A stretch of 64,000 nucleotides of DNA from Globodera rostochiensis. Lineage: Eukaryota; Nematoda; Chromadorea; Rhabditida; Heteroderidae. The stretch covers positions 310,001 to 374,000 of the forward strand of contig JAEVLN010000040.1 in NCBI GenBank assembly GCA_018350325.1, read 5' to 3'. Both the position numbers and the translations under genes were made by a program. How positions within the stretch are numbered: position 1 is the stretch's first letter; each line of letters opens with the position of its first letter. The notes beneath the pieces were generated by a model that was given only the letters and a program-made list of their open reading frames with translations, ran no database searches and had not been told where the DNA came from. Of the stretch, positions 29,296-41,645 are shown piece by piece.

Positions 29296-29899
29296 CTTCT
29301 GGCCGGTCTCTACTTTCTACAGTAACCATAAATTTAAAAAAACAAATCAATGCTCTTTTTGCCCATAAAATATTCATTTTAAACTGTGGAGATTTTATTG
29401 CAGTTTCTTAACAATATTTCAATCAAAGTAAGTTTCAAAAAACTGCGGCTTCGCAAATGAGATTTTGTTCACTTGATACTTATTTAATTGCTTCGATTAA
29501 AATTAATTTTAAAAAGTTAACAGTTTAAAAATATTTATTTGTATAGATTATGTTATTTTATTGATCATTTTAGCATATAAACAAAATAAAGAATACAAGC
29601 CCGCTGTCAAAATAAGATTTAACAATTATAAAAAAGTTTTGTCAAACTTCTATCAAATTAAGGATAAGGATATTAGAGTTTGTACAACCACCTCGTGAGG
29701 TTCGAGCAGTTCAACCAATTCGCCAGGTAAAACCAACCTCCCATCACGTCATTTCGTTTTTCCACATAGAAAAAGCTATTTAACATTCCATCGTCGTCTT
29801 TTTCTCGTAATCAATCCAATCCGACTCCATCGTGCGGAGAATATAAAAAACGAATTTGATTTTGTGTATAAATTTTCCTCACTTTTCTCTGATTATAAG

Positions 29900-30362
29900 T
29901 AGGGCCGCGAATTATTTGGACAAAAAATCTCGAAATATGGCCATAAAATTCCTAATAGAAGTATTAAGAGCAACAAAAATGTTTATAAGTAAATTAACGG
30001 CATTTCAGATAAAATTTTTGAATTTTGAACATAAGCAGAATTTTAAAAATTTTCATTTTTTTAGTGGCAAAATTTTTTGTCGCGAAGAAGTGAATTTTTA
30101 GGGGTGCATTTTTTGAAATTTTGAAAAAGTCGATCCTTAGGGGGTGTATTTTCGTTTTTTTGCATTTTTGTTAAGGAATTTTTGAAAAAAAGGCGAAATA
30201 TGGAAAAAAATATGAAATATGGATAAAAATCGCGAAATATAGATATGGATTAAAAATGGGCTCTAGAAGCTCCAACCAAAGCTAAAAACACTATTTATGG
30301 CATTTATACGCTGTTCCGAGTGTACAAAAAAAATATGGATTTCCATATAAATCGCGGCCCTA
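29900..30362. mobile_element. hAT-type MITE, 463 bp
   Basis: Perfect 11-base terminal inverted repeats TAGGGCCGCGA and TCGCGGCCCTA, flanked by an identical 8-base duplication ATTATAAG (29892-29899 and 30363-30370). The interior is AT-rich with repeats of the GCGAAATATGG type and has no coding capacity. Confidence 0.85.
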
Positions 30363-31332
30363 ATTATAAGGCATTTATTTATTTATTCATTAAATTCTTC
30401 TCAATGCCTTGGATTATTTTTATGTACTTTCAAAAAAGCATTTGCCCTTCCTTTACTTTCCTAAAATTGTTTGAATATTTTGAGTGAATAATTTTTGTCA
30501 AATTAACATAACGCCAAGTTTTTAGATGCTTGGCCCGTTCCAACTTCTCATTTGTCTCTGCTCATTGAGCAAAATTCTCTCGGCCAAAGTTGAAATTTTT
30601 AAGAAGGTAGAGTTATTCTGTACAGTATCTCTGTTAAAATAATTCAAATATAAAATTATTTCGATAATTTTGAAAAATGCCAAATCACAAAATTTTATTT
30701 TTAGGGGGTTAATTTGGGGACAATATTAAAATTTGATCATTAGGGACGTAATTTCAGGTTTTAACCTATTTTTTACGAACTAGGTTTGATGAAAGAAGCC
30801 CATAAATGTCATTCATTTCGGAAAATTTTGTATGTAAAGCGAATTTTTAGTCAATATATAAACATATTTTAGCCTTTTTGAGAATGAGTCAATATTTTGA
30901 TATAAATCTCAGCCCTAGTGATCATTCGGTCTCTCGCCAACCTTTTATCCCAGGCTTAAAAAAGCATTATACTTAAAAAAACAAAATGGTTTTTACGATT
31001 TTGACATTCTTAGGAGTCAATTTTTATTAAATTGGAAAATGTTACAAAGAAAGAAAGAGCTTGGCGTTTGAAGACACTGGACGTATAAAAAAGAAGTGAA
31101 TTAATTAATTGGGAAGTAATGAGTTTTAATTTAATGCAAAATTTTATTGCAACAATAAAACGTCAATTCTTCTTAAATTGTGAAATATTTTAATGATTTA
31201 CAAAGAAAGAAAGAGATTCGCGTTTTTATGACGACAAAACTTATTTAACAATCTGATTAATTATTATGGAATCTTAATTGTTTTCGCTGTTTTGAGAAAT
31301 ATTCAATCACAAATTTGATTTGTTATCTTTAG
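30363..31332. other. AT-rich intergenic region or 5' region of the next gene
   Basis: No ORF of interest. The first exon or exons of the cysteine-rich gene starting at 31333 could lie here, but I could not identify a start codon with a signal peptide. Confidence 0.4.
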
Positions 31333-34300
31333 CCTTTGCCCTGGGAGTTGCGCGTGCGTCAAGAATGTAAAGAAGAAGCGCAAATTGTGTGCAAAGAATG
31401 CGGCTGGGCGCAATGCGTGCCATCGGACGCTGAAGACACGAACTTCGACCCAAACTACGAATGCTGCCCAAATGTTCGAAAAGGGCACAAGGCATACTGC
31501 TGCCCCCTGGGCTACGAGTTCAAATGCTGTGCTGTGGTAGGCATTTGGGGCGAGTAAATGTGGAGTTTAGTAAATACTCAAACTTAAAATAAAATTAAAA
31601 GCACCTTCTATTATTTATTTCCTCTCATAGTTGCCGCAGCAGAAGTACGCCTTGAAGCCGACGCATTTCGTAAAATTAAATTAAACACTCCGATTAAATA
31701 TTCTCACTATTATTGCTACAGCCGGAGACCATCGAAGAATTTGAAAAGACATGCAAAAATGGCAAAATTTGCATTTGCGGTTTAAATTCTCACGGTTTAA
31801 TGCGCGGATTTTGCTGCGACAAAAGCTCGAATTGTGGATGTTGTGGCACGGTAAGAGTTTGGTGTGCAAAATTAACATAAATGATTTTTGAATTATGCTT
31901 GCCAGTTAGACTTTGATGATTGAAAGCCCAATTACCGTATTTCCTATAACTAGGGATCGGATTTATATACACTAAAAATGGTCAAAACATGCATTTTTAA
32001 CAATTTTTTGCCAAAATATGCAAGAGATGCAATTTCAAAATGTTCAAAAACAAAAAAGACCAACTAACAACACCTTTTTTTAGCTAATTTTTTTTTCATC
32101 GAAACTTAATTGGACTAAATGCATATCAGTTCCCTACCTATAATAGAGCCACCCCCCCCCCCCCTCAATTAGAGCACCCCTCTCTAAAAGAGCCCCCCTT
32201 TTTGGGGGAGGGAGGGGGGGGGAGGGGGGGCGGGGGAGGGATTGAACAATATGCAGAGCCCCCGGGGACTCTATTATAGGAAATACGGCATCTATCAAAT
32301 TTTATCTTAATTTGTTAAAATTTTAATTTGGTCATTCCAGGATCCGACAATATCAAAGAACCCAGCGGTATTATTTTTAGTACTTACTTTCTTTACTACA
32401 AATACTATTCTTGAAGCTGGACCATGAGATAGCTAGAGAGGAGGCATCGTGCAAAGCTGAAATTATAGCAAAGGTGTTGAATACAAAACGTGCAATCTGC
32501 GAGTGGACTGTCATGAAGCATTCTTATCTTAATCTTGCTTGTTGTGGCGAAGACCTGAAATTTATATACGAGACATCTGACTATTGGGGTAATATTTTTG
32601 TTTGTCTACTAAAAAACCAGTAAAAAAATAAATTATTAAATTAAAAGAGAAGATGGATTTTCTCCCAAAAGTCAATTTTCGCTGCAAAATCTTCCAAAAT
32701 GCATGCATTCGATATTTTGCTTGTTAAATAATTTTAGGTCGACATGCATATTATCCTACCATACACAGCCACTACGATGCAGTATGGTGGCTTTATTTTT
32801 ATTGCAGGAAGAAGAACTTACCACAGCCGTGCAAAGACGACATATTGGAGAAGGCACTTACGGGACCGCTGGATAGTTTTGCTGGATGCGATGATAATGT
32901 ACACCCAGCTTCTGATTGTTGTGTCGAACACTACGCACTTTCCCTTAAGTGGAAGAACGACTTGCCTAGCGTTAAAGTTGTTTTAAATAAGAACGCTTAT
33001 TATTCTTTAATTATAGCCGGCAAAAATACTCATATTTTACACAATAAAATTCAAATTCTAGTTTTTTTTTAAACAAAACGACTGTACTTAGTTGGCCGGT
33101 TCCTCCTAAAACCTTTTTTTGAGCAAATCATGAATTTGGAATCTTTTCTTTCTTCATGCTATGAATTTTATTAAATTTTATTGCCGATTTCGTATTAAGT
33201 TGTGTTAACTTACATTAAATAATATGTTAATTTAATTAATTAGGACGGCAATGTAAGGCCGAAGGATGGACAAGCGTGCCAAAAGCAGATTGATGAAGAA
33301 GCTCGCAGGCAGCACTTGAGGGCGGGACATTGCATATGGGCGGAAGGATGGAAAGCCTCTAAATGTTGCCATGAAAACTACAAGCTACGGATTCAGGACG
33401 ATTACTCTTATGTGAGTTTTACTTTTTTAAATAAGTACAACCCCGAGGAATGAAGTTTTAACTTTGACCTCGGAATATAGCTTACAAATTAAGGCTTTTT
33501 CGCTAATATTTGGGTACATTAATTTCCCCCAAGGTCTTAAAACAAGAGTACGAAAGCGACAGCGGCTGGCATTGGGTAATGTTTTTCTTCATTTCTCTAA
33601 TTTGTTGAAAGATTACTAATATATTTATTTATCCCGTTTAGATAATGCACTCAATTCCTGAACTCACATCCACATACGTATGTTTTTTTGGGATATACTC
33701 ATTTTCAAACATTGTTGACTGGAATTTAATAGGATGTATACGTATTATGAATTGTTGACAACAATTACAGTAATAGATAATGTATAAATGAATTGTTGAC
33801 AACAATTACAGTAATAGATAATGTATTAATGAATTGTTGACAACAATTACAGTAATAGATAATGTATTGATGAATTGTTGACAACAATTACAGTAATAGA
33901 TAATGTATAAATGAATTGTTGACAACAATTACAGTAATAGATAATGTATTAATGAATTGTTGACAACAATTACAGTAATAGATAATGTATTAATGAATTG
34001 TTGACAACAATTACAGTAATAGATAATGTATTAATGAATTGTTGACAACAATTACAGTAATAGATAATGTATTAATGAATTGTTGACAACAATTACAGTA
34101 ATAGATAATGTATTGATGAATTGTTGACAACAATTACAGTAATAGATAATGCATTAATGAATTGTTGACAACAATTACAGTAATAGATAATGTATTAATG
34201 AATTGTTGACAACAATTACAGTAATAGATAATGTATTAATGAATTGTTGACAACAATTACAGTAATAGATAATGTATTGATGAATTGTTGACAACAATTA

Positions 34301-36769
34301 CAGTAATAGATAATGTATTAATGAATTGTTGACAACAATTACAGTAATAGATAATGTATTAATGAATTGTTGACAACAATTACAGTAATAGATAATGTAT
34401 TAATGAATTGTTGACAACAATTACAGTAATAGATAATGTATTGATGAATTGTTGACAACAATTACAGTAATAGATAATGTATTAATGAATTGTTGACAAC
34501 AATTACAGTAATAGATAATGTATTAATGAATTGTTGACAAAAATTACAGTAATAGATAATGTATAAATGAATTGTTGACAACAATTACAGTAATAGATAA
34601 TGTATTAATGAATTGTTGACAACAATTACAGTAATAGATAATGTATTAATGAATTGTTGACAACAATTACAGTAATAGATAATGTATTGATGAATTGTTG
34701 ACAACAATTACAGTAATAGATAATGTATTGATGAATTGTTGACAACAATTACAGTAATAGATAATGTATTAATGAATTGTTGACAACAATTACAGTAATA
34801 GATAATGTATTAATGAATTGTTGACAACAATTACAGTAATAGATAATGTATTAATGAATTGTTGACAACAATTACAGTAATAGATAATGTATTGATTGTT
34901 GACAACAATTACAGTAATAGATAATGTATTAATGAATTGTTGACAACAATTACAGTAATAGATAATGTATTAATGAATTGTTGACAACAATTACAGTAAT
35001 AGATAATGTATTGATGAATTGTTGACAACAATTACAGTAATAGATAATGTATTGATGAATTGTTGACAACAATTACAGTAATAGATAATGTATTAATGAA
35101 TTGTTGACAACAATTACAGTAATAGATAATGTATTAATGAATTGTTGACAACAATTACAGTAATAGATAATGTATTAATGAATTGTTGACAACAATTACA
35201 GTAATAGATAATGTATTGATGAATTGTTGACAACAATTACAGTAATAGATAATGTATAATGAATTGTTGACAACAATTACAGTAATAGATAATGTATTAA
35301 TGAATTGTTGACAACAATTACAGTAATAGATAATGTATAAATGAATTGTTGACAACAATTACAGTACTAGATAATGTATTAATGCATTGTTTACAACAAT
35401 TACAGTAATAGATAATGTATAAATGAATTGTTGACAACAATTACAGTAATAGATAATGTATAAATGAATTGTTGACAACAATTACAGTACTAGATAATGT
35501 ATTAATGCATTGTTGACAACAATTACAGTAATCTCTTAAATCAGGGATTGGAGGGCAAAAGGTACATTTGGAGGAATGTGACAACGGTAAGTAGGCGATA
35601 AGCTTAATTACCTAATTAACTGTCATTTAGGCTGAAATGGTTCGGGCATTGGATGAGAGTTCGGACTGCAAACAAAAAGAAGTGTACTGCGCCTGCGGCA
35701 CGTTGCATTTCGATCAAATAATGAACGGAATGTGCTGCGACAGCGACACTTCCTGTGCATGTTGTTCAAAGGTGACAAACCCAAAGAAATATTTAAATAA
35801 TTTAAATGATTTTGCTCGACATTATTGAAATCCAAGACAAATATATTTAAATTATAGATTTAAATACAGCTTTTTACATTTTCCTTAATAATTATTTGGA
35901 TAATTACTATATTCTTTTTAAATATTGTATTTTGTAATTAGGCCAAAGTTTAAAACTTAACATCAAATTGATATTTGCAACTTTAGGATTCGACAATTTC
36001 AAAGCTTCCAGAGGTATTATTTTTGCTTTGACACCCCATAAAAGATTGATTATCTTGGGGAAGTGGGTGCGCAAACCTCGGCAAGTGCAAGAGTGCAAAG
36101 ACCAAATGCTTCTTGAACTTGGTGGACAAGAGCAAAAAACAGAGGCATTCTGCTTGTGGTCGGAAGGGTGGAAGGACGACAAATCAAAATGTTGCGACAA
36201 AGACTATCAGCTTGTCCTCATGGACAAACGATATGCCGATTATAAAATCCGCGTGAGATTTTTTCTTTGAAATTAGACGATCTATAAATTAACCTTTTTA
36301 GGTCGCTGAGACTCCATTTGCGGTAAGTGTTCATAATCGTGGCTTCTTTAGTCACGAAGTATCCAATTGGTTCGGATTTTCCTAAATCCGTCACTCTGAT
36401 AAAAAAGAATGGCGTTAAATTTGGCCATCCACAAATGCAATTTAACCGTTTTTATCACGGGTCTTGTTGAACTAAAGAATATCCGGAATTGGCCCCTCCC
36501 ATTTGATCGGTTGCCGCTAAAGTTTAAAATAAATAGAGCCATTAGCTAATTTTTGGTATTGATTGATCCAATCACTTTTTATTGGTTTTCCCGCCAGGCC
36601 ATTCGCGGCTTCGACCGGCACCACCCCTTTTGTACCGCCCGTCGGCCGTGGATTCATCCGAAAGTGTGCGCCTTCGAGTGGTATTGGGTAATTACTTTAC
36701 TTTTTATTTTAATTATGTCCCCTAATTACAAGAATTCTGACCTTTCAGGTCCCATATCTGAGGCCATAG
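31333..36769 (+). CDS. Modular cysteine-rich protein, 16 exons, N-terminus missing
   Basis: Exons 31333-31536, 31631-31669, 31722-31850, 32341-32367, 32417-32588, 32738-32976, 33244-33411, 33534-33575, 33642-33677, 35545-35586, 35631-35771, 35987-36013, 36064-36252, 36302-36322, 36598-36687 and 36749-36769 (TAG). They join in frame to 528 residues. Every junction except one is phase 0. The same module recurs: a 43-47-residue exon with CxCG...CCD...CxCC (exons 3 and 11), a 27-base mini-exon (DPTISKNPA and DSTISKLPE), then exons with C...CxW...CCxxxYxL (exons 5, 6, 7 and 13). Exon 1 has CKECG and YCCPLGYEF. Many disulfides suggest a secreted protein, but no signal peptide is seen because the 5' end is not located. 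I do not recognise the family. The exon 6 donor is uncertain by 6 bases. Confidence 0.6.
31934..32287. repeat. Foldback element with CCGTATTTCCTATAA ends
   Basis: The ends CCGTATTTCCTATAA (left) and TTATAGGAAATACGG (right) are perfect inverted repeats of 15 bases. The interior has poly(C) and G-rich tracts around AGAGCCCCCC. It lies in the intron between exons 3 and 4 of the cysteine-rich gene. No clear TSD. Confidence 0.65.
33749..35530. repeat. 41-bp minisatellite, about 43 copies
   Basis: Period 41, for example GAATTGTTGACAACAATTAC followed by AGTAATAGATAATGTATTAAT. Each copy holds the perfect palindrome ATTGTTG-A-CAACAAT. Copies are nearly identical, with A/T/G variants at one site and a few shortened copies. 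It fills the intron between exons 9 and 10 of the cysteine-rich gene. Confidence 0.95.
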
Positions 36770-37735
36770 GGCGAATAGAGGCCAAGACAATTTCAGCGGA
36801 TGCGTTGTAACATTTTTTGAAATATTAATGAATCCCCAAGCTTAGTCTATTCAAATAAGCGCCGCCAAATGTTCGGTACCAAACAGTTCAAGCTTTAATT
36901 ACAATTATCTTTCAATTTTTTCACAATTTAAGCACTGCTTTTGTTGGATGAAAATGCCCTCAACGAAGCGCCACCGACCCCCAACTTTTTTTCTTCCATT
37001 TTTGTGTCCACTAATTTAAAGTGCCGTAGCGTGCATTGACCTGCTTTAAAAAAAATGCCGTAAATGCAAACAGTTATTGGTTAATTCGACCCAAAATTTC
37101 CTATAATTAAAATTATTTTAGGAGAAATTTTTTCTAAAAAGGAAATTTCAAAGAATTTTGCCCGGTGAGTCAATCTGACCAAATTAAAAGCCCAAAATTG
37201 GCCGAAAATTTTGCCCCCCCCCCTCCTTGCTCAAAAGCAAAAGCTCGCTACGGACTCTTTTTGCATAATATTTCCACATTTTCTTCCCTTATAATAATCC
37301 AACAAATTAATCATTATAATTTATTATTTTTGTTTTAAGTTTAATCAGTTTAAATCATTTCTGTTTATCTATTCCTATTCATTATTTTCTTTTATGCAAT
37401 AATCCATAACCTTAGTTTTATAATAATTGTTTATTTTGTTTTTCGCAATAATTCCGTTTATTTTTATTCATAATTTAGTTATTTTGTTTTTCGCAATAAT
37501 TCCGTTTATTTTTATTTATAATTTGCTTATATTGTTTTTCGCAATAATTCCGTTTATTTTTATTATAATTTGTTTATTTTGTTTTTCGCAATAATTCCGT
37601 TTATTTTATTTATTCATTTATTTTAATTATTTATCCACGACGCTTTTCCAATATTTCCTGCGGCTGCAATAATCCCAAAGATCATTTTAATTGTATTTAA
37701 AAATGTTAGAAATAAAGATTAAAAAACAAATAATA
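36526..37735 (+). repeat. Segmental duplication, copy 1 (contains the last two exons)
   Basis: Shares with 38076-38975 the sequence from AATAGAGCCATTAGCTAAT through exons 15-16, the 3' flank (CGTAGCGTGCATTGACCTG) and a tail with TTTCCTGCGGCTGCAATAAT. The copies are about 1.55 kb apart. Copy 1 also has an extra tandem repeat at 37430-37612. Confidence 0.8.
37430..37612. repeat. 52-bp tandem repeat
   Basis: Four copies containing TTTTCGCAATAATTCCGTTT between AT-rich spacers. Confidence 0.8.
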
Positions 37736-38075
37736 TCTATTTTTATTATGGTTGGCAATTCATTTTTTGGTAACAATTGCAAATCTAATGAAAATATAGT
37801 AAATAATGAAATTTTTTATAAAAATTTTAAATGCGCAAGGAGTGCCCTGGTCGTGCTCACGGGCCTGTGAATTCGGATGAACCAATCAGATTGGTAACAG
37901 CCCATAGACATGGAAAAGTCACACTAAGGAATTAATGAAATTTGTTAAAAGTTAAAAGAAAAATGTTTTTTTTTGTGTGAAAAGCTGATTTTGGCACTGA
38001 TTTTGTCTTTCTTTTTTGTTGTTGCTTTAATTAGGTCCACAAGTTTCGGGCCGCAAGTTTCGGGCCGCAAAAGTG

Positions 38076-38975
38076 TAATAAATAGAGCCATTAGCTAATT
38101 TTTTTGTATTGATTGATCTAATCACTTTTTACTGGGTTTCCCGCCAGGCCATTCGCGGCTTCGACCGGCACCACCCCTTTTGTACCGCCCGTCGGCCGTG
38201 GATTCATCCGAAAGTGTGCGCCTTCGAGTGGTATTGGGTAATTATTTTATTGTTTGTTTAAGTCCTTTAAAATGAAAATTCTGTCCTTTCAGTTCCTATA
38301 TCTGAGGCCAATGGACAGATAGTGGCCAGAACATTTCAACAGATGCCGTTGTAATCTTTATTTTGATTTATTAATACGTCTAGCTTAGTCTATTCAAATA
38401 AGCGCCGCCAAATGTTCGGTACCAAACAGTTCAAGCTTTAATTACAATTATCTTTCAATTTTTTCTTTGTTGGATGAAAATGCCCTCAACGAAGCGCCAC
38501 CGACCTCCAACTTTTTTTATTCCATTTTTGTGTTCCTCCAATTTAATGAGCCGTAGCGTGCATTGACCTGTTATTTTAAAAAAGCGCAGTAAATTTAAAA
38601 GGTTTATTGGTGTTAATTCGACCCGATCTGTGATCATTTATTTTAGAAGTGATTTCTCTAAAAAGGTTAAATTTCAAAGAATTTGCCCGGTGCGTCAATC
38701 GGACTAAATTTATGGAACTCTGTTTTGAATTAAAGGTGACATTAATGGGTAAAAGGCCAAAATTTTCCAAAATCTTTTTTTTTGGTAACCGAAAATTTTG
38801 ACCCCCCTCCTTTCGCTCAAAAGCTCGCTACGGACTCTTTCGCATGATATTCCCATATTTTTCCTCCTATAATAATAATCCCGCAAATCTAAAAAATCAT
38901 TATAAATTCAATATTTCCTGCGGCTGCAATAATCCCAATGCGCATTTAATTTTTAGAAATAAAGATTAATAAAAG
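38076..38975 (+). pseudogene. Segmental duplication, copy 2, with a duplicated terminal exon
   Basis: Exon 15 is repeated almost exactly at about 38149-38238, with acceptor CCCGCCAG and donor TGG|GTAATT. It is followed by a copy of the last exon whose stop is displaced by a few codons. The upstream exons are absent, so this is a partial copy, probably not functional on its own, although it could serve as an alternative 3' end. Confidence 0.65.
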
Positions 38976-39659
38976 AAAAAGTTAGACCCAGGCTGGGCCC
39001 CGGTTCAAATAATCCGAGTAGTTCTCTGGGTTTTCTAACACCCGAAATGACGTTTTTCTAAAACATTTTGGCACAGAAAATCGTTCTTTTTTTCAATGCA
39101 AGCGCATAAATAAAAATCAATCAAAAATAATAACGTTCGTTTTTTGCTTCAACTTATAGGCATTCAACAACATGAATAACTTAATTATGTAATTTGAGTC
39201 AAACCAAAAAATTGGAAGAAATTTAAAATGTTTGCCTAAAAATGGAGTTGGAAACCTCATTAATGCCATCGGAGAAGTAGGGAAAATAGTGGAGGCTATC
39301 GATATATTTGTTGTTTGGTGGGGGGGGGGGGTCGCTTTTGAGCTGTTCCTAGGCTTTTTTTTAAATTTTAATTTGTTGAATTTGTTTATTTATTTTTTAT
39401 TTTGATTAATTTTCTCTCTACTTAACTTTTCGCTACAACTTTTGGCCGAGGCAAAAAAAATTTGTGCGCAATACCCAACGAATGCAGTGAAAAGCTTGCC
39501 ACTGAAATTTTCGGATCTCGTGTCTGCTTCGGCAAAAGACCCTCCGATTCAACAAAGTTCTCAAATTCATCCGATCGCAGTGGCCGAATGAAAAACAGCT
39601 GACCAACGAAGATGATCAGGTCAAGAACTTGGCCGAAGAAAGGCCGATTTATCGATTTT
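38976..39659. other. Intergenic, AT-rich, 12-base poly(G) tract
   Basis: No supported gene. A 116-codon minus-strand ORF (39422-39772) overlaps the gypsy remnant on the other strand and lacks recognisable motifs. Confidence 0.4.
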
Positions 39660-40190
39660 AAAGCCGCCGCCCCAGCCCTATTAGCAAGATGATCCGGTGG
39701 ACGGAACTTAATAGTCGGTTCGGTACTCGCCCGCAGAACTTTGCACCTCAGGAAGCAGTTTTCGCGCGACACCGTCTCTCGCAGAAATGGAGGCCGGGAA
39801 TCATTGGCGGCGGCAGCGGTGTCATTTACAATGTTCGATTCCTGGATCCACCTGCCGCTATCATGCGAATCAGTTGAGACTGCGCCATTCGCCGCAGTCT
39901 ACGGAGGACCCACTGAACATTTTGAACGAGGCGTTCAAGTACCCGAAGCGCCAGCGCCGAAGCCCTGTGCGCTTCTCCCCGGGCTGACACGTTCAACCAA
40001 AAGGGGGAGGTGTTCGGGTAAGAAAGCACCCGACGACATTCAAACCCAATTATCTGTTTGTTGCCCTCCCACCATTTACTCAGTCCTCTGACCCATTCCC
40101 TCCATTGTTTCTATGTGTCTGCACTCCCACTACTGAGTCAGACACTTCCTTTTCATACCGAACCGAACCAGGGTTGTGATCTCAAAATTT
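39660..40190 (+). mobile_element. 3'-end remnant of a gypsy (Mag-like) retrotransposon
   Basis: In broken frames the plus strand shows an integrase C-terminal pattern: FAPQEAVFARH, KWRPGIIGGGSGVIYNVRF, then HANQLRLRHSP. A polypurine tract AAAAGGGGGAGG at 39999-40010 is followed by TGTTCGGGTAAG, the likely start of a 3' LTR at 40011. Frameshifts separate the segments. The LTR's far end is uncertain (about 40180). Confidence 0.65.
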
Positions 40191-40905
40191 TAAAAATCAG
40201 CATCGGAGCATTAAAATCCTCATTTAGTACCTAAAATCCGCAAATTCAACATTTCTTCATTAAAATCAAATATTTAAGTAAACTTAGCATTATTCGTTAT
40301 CGTTACCAACAAGTGATTTAAGCTTCCTGTCGCAAAAGAGCATTGCCGATAGGCGCCGTCGGAAATCTTTTGAAATTTTGACTCCATTTATTTACCAATT
40401 TTATATGTAAAAAAGGGTCTCCACTACGGTTTTGTGATTTCGTCCTACCAAAGAAATGAAAATTACAAAAAGTTGTAAGCCGTCCAAAAATATTTTTTAA
40501 AATTAGAGAAATTTAAGAAATTGTTCCCTCCAATATAAACCTCACCGAAAGCCAACAAACATTGTTAAAATCCTCAAAAAAATTACCCCGGCAGCGCCTA
40601 TTTGCACCGCCGGCTCTTCCCATTACTAAAAAGCTTCAAAAAGCACCAATATTTTTTAAACTTTTTGATTGCAAATCTCAACAAAAACAACAAAATTTGG
40701 TACTTTCCTATTTTGCGACCCCCTCCCAAATTTGCTACATTATATATGGGGTTTTCAAGGGTGCTGTCACGAATCTGACAATATTTTTAAGATCTGACAA
40801 AGTCTAAGATTTTGAAAACCTATGATTTTTTATTATTTTGTTTTACCATTAATCACACAAAACCGGTTTTATAGGTTTTCTTAGGTGCTGAAAACAATGA
40901 AACAG
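40191..40905. other. Intergenic, nothing recognised
   Basis: AT-rich, with short unsupported ORFs. Confidence 0.4.
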
Positions 40906-41645
40906 GCAAAAAACTTAGCGGTTAGGCCTAAACCAACCTGGCTTGGGGTTCGTTAGGCTTAAGCCTATGCCACCCTGGCTTGGGGTTCATTAAGCTTAGG
41001 CCTAAACCAACCTGGCTTTGGGTTCGTTAAGCTTAGGCCTAAGCCACCCTGGCTTGGGGTTCGATAGGCTTAGGCCTAAGCAAACCCTGGCTTGGCTTGG
41101 GTTCGTTAAGCTTAGGCCTAAGCCACCCTGGCTTGGGGTTCGATAGGCTTAGGCCTAAGCAAACCCTAAACCCTGGCTTGGCTTGGGTTCGTTAAGCTTA
41201 GGTCTAAGCCACCCTGGCTTGGGGTTCGATAGGCTTAGGCCTAAGCAAACCCTGGCTTTGGGTTCGTTAAGCTTAGGCCTAAGCCACCCTGGCTTTGGGT
41301 TCGTTAAGCTTAGGGCTAAGCCACCCTGGCTTGGGGTTCGATAGGCTTAGGCCTAAGCAAACCCTGGCTTGGCTTGGGTTCGTTAAGCTTAGGCCTAAGC
41401 CACCCTGGCTTGGGGTTCGATAGGCTTAGGCCTAAGCAAACCCTGGCTTGGCTTGGGTTCGTTAAGCTTAGGCCTAAGCCACCCTGGCTTGGGGTTCGAT
41501 AGGCTTAGGCCTAAGCAAACCCTGGCTTGGCTTGGGTTCGTTAAGCTTAGGCTTAAGCCACCCTGGCTTGGGGTTCGATAGGCTTAGGCGTAAGCAAACC
41601 CTGGCTTGGGTTCGTTAAGCTTAGGCCTAAGCCACCCTGGCTCGC
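40906..41645. repeat. Minisatellite built on TTAGGCCTAAGC
   Basis: About fifteen copies of blocks such as GGTTCGTTAAGCTTAGGCC and TAAGCCACCCTGGCTTGGG, with two alternating block types (GTTAAGC and GATAGGC). Each copy contains TTAGGC and its complement GCCTAA back to back as TTAGGCCTAA. TTAGGC is the nematode telomere hexamer. Confidence 0.85.

Noticed and set aside
33749..35530. CRISPR array
   Set aside because: The repeats are directly contiguous with no unique spacers, and the context is a eukaryotic intron.
39422..39772. 116-codon minus-strand ORF
   Set aside because: It overlaps the gypsy integrase remnant on the opposite strand and shows no motif or splice context.
40906..41645. Internal telomere
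   Set aside because: There are no uninterrupted TTAGGC runs; the hexamer occurs once per unit within a palindrome.
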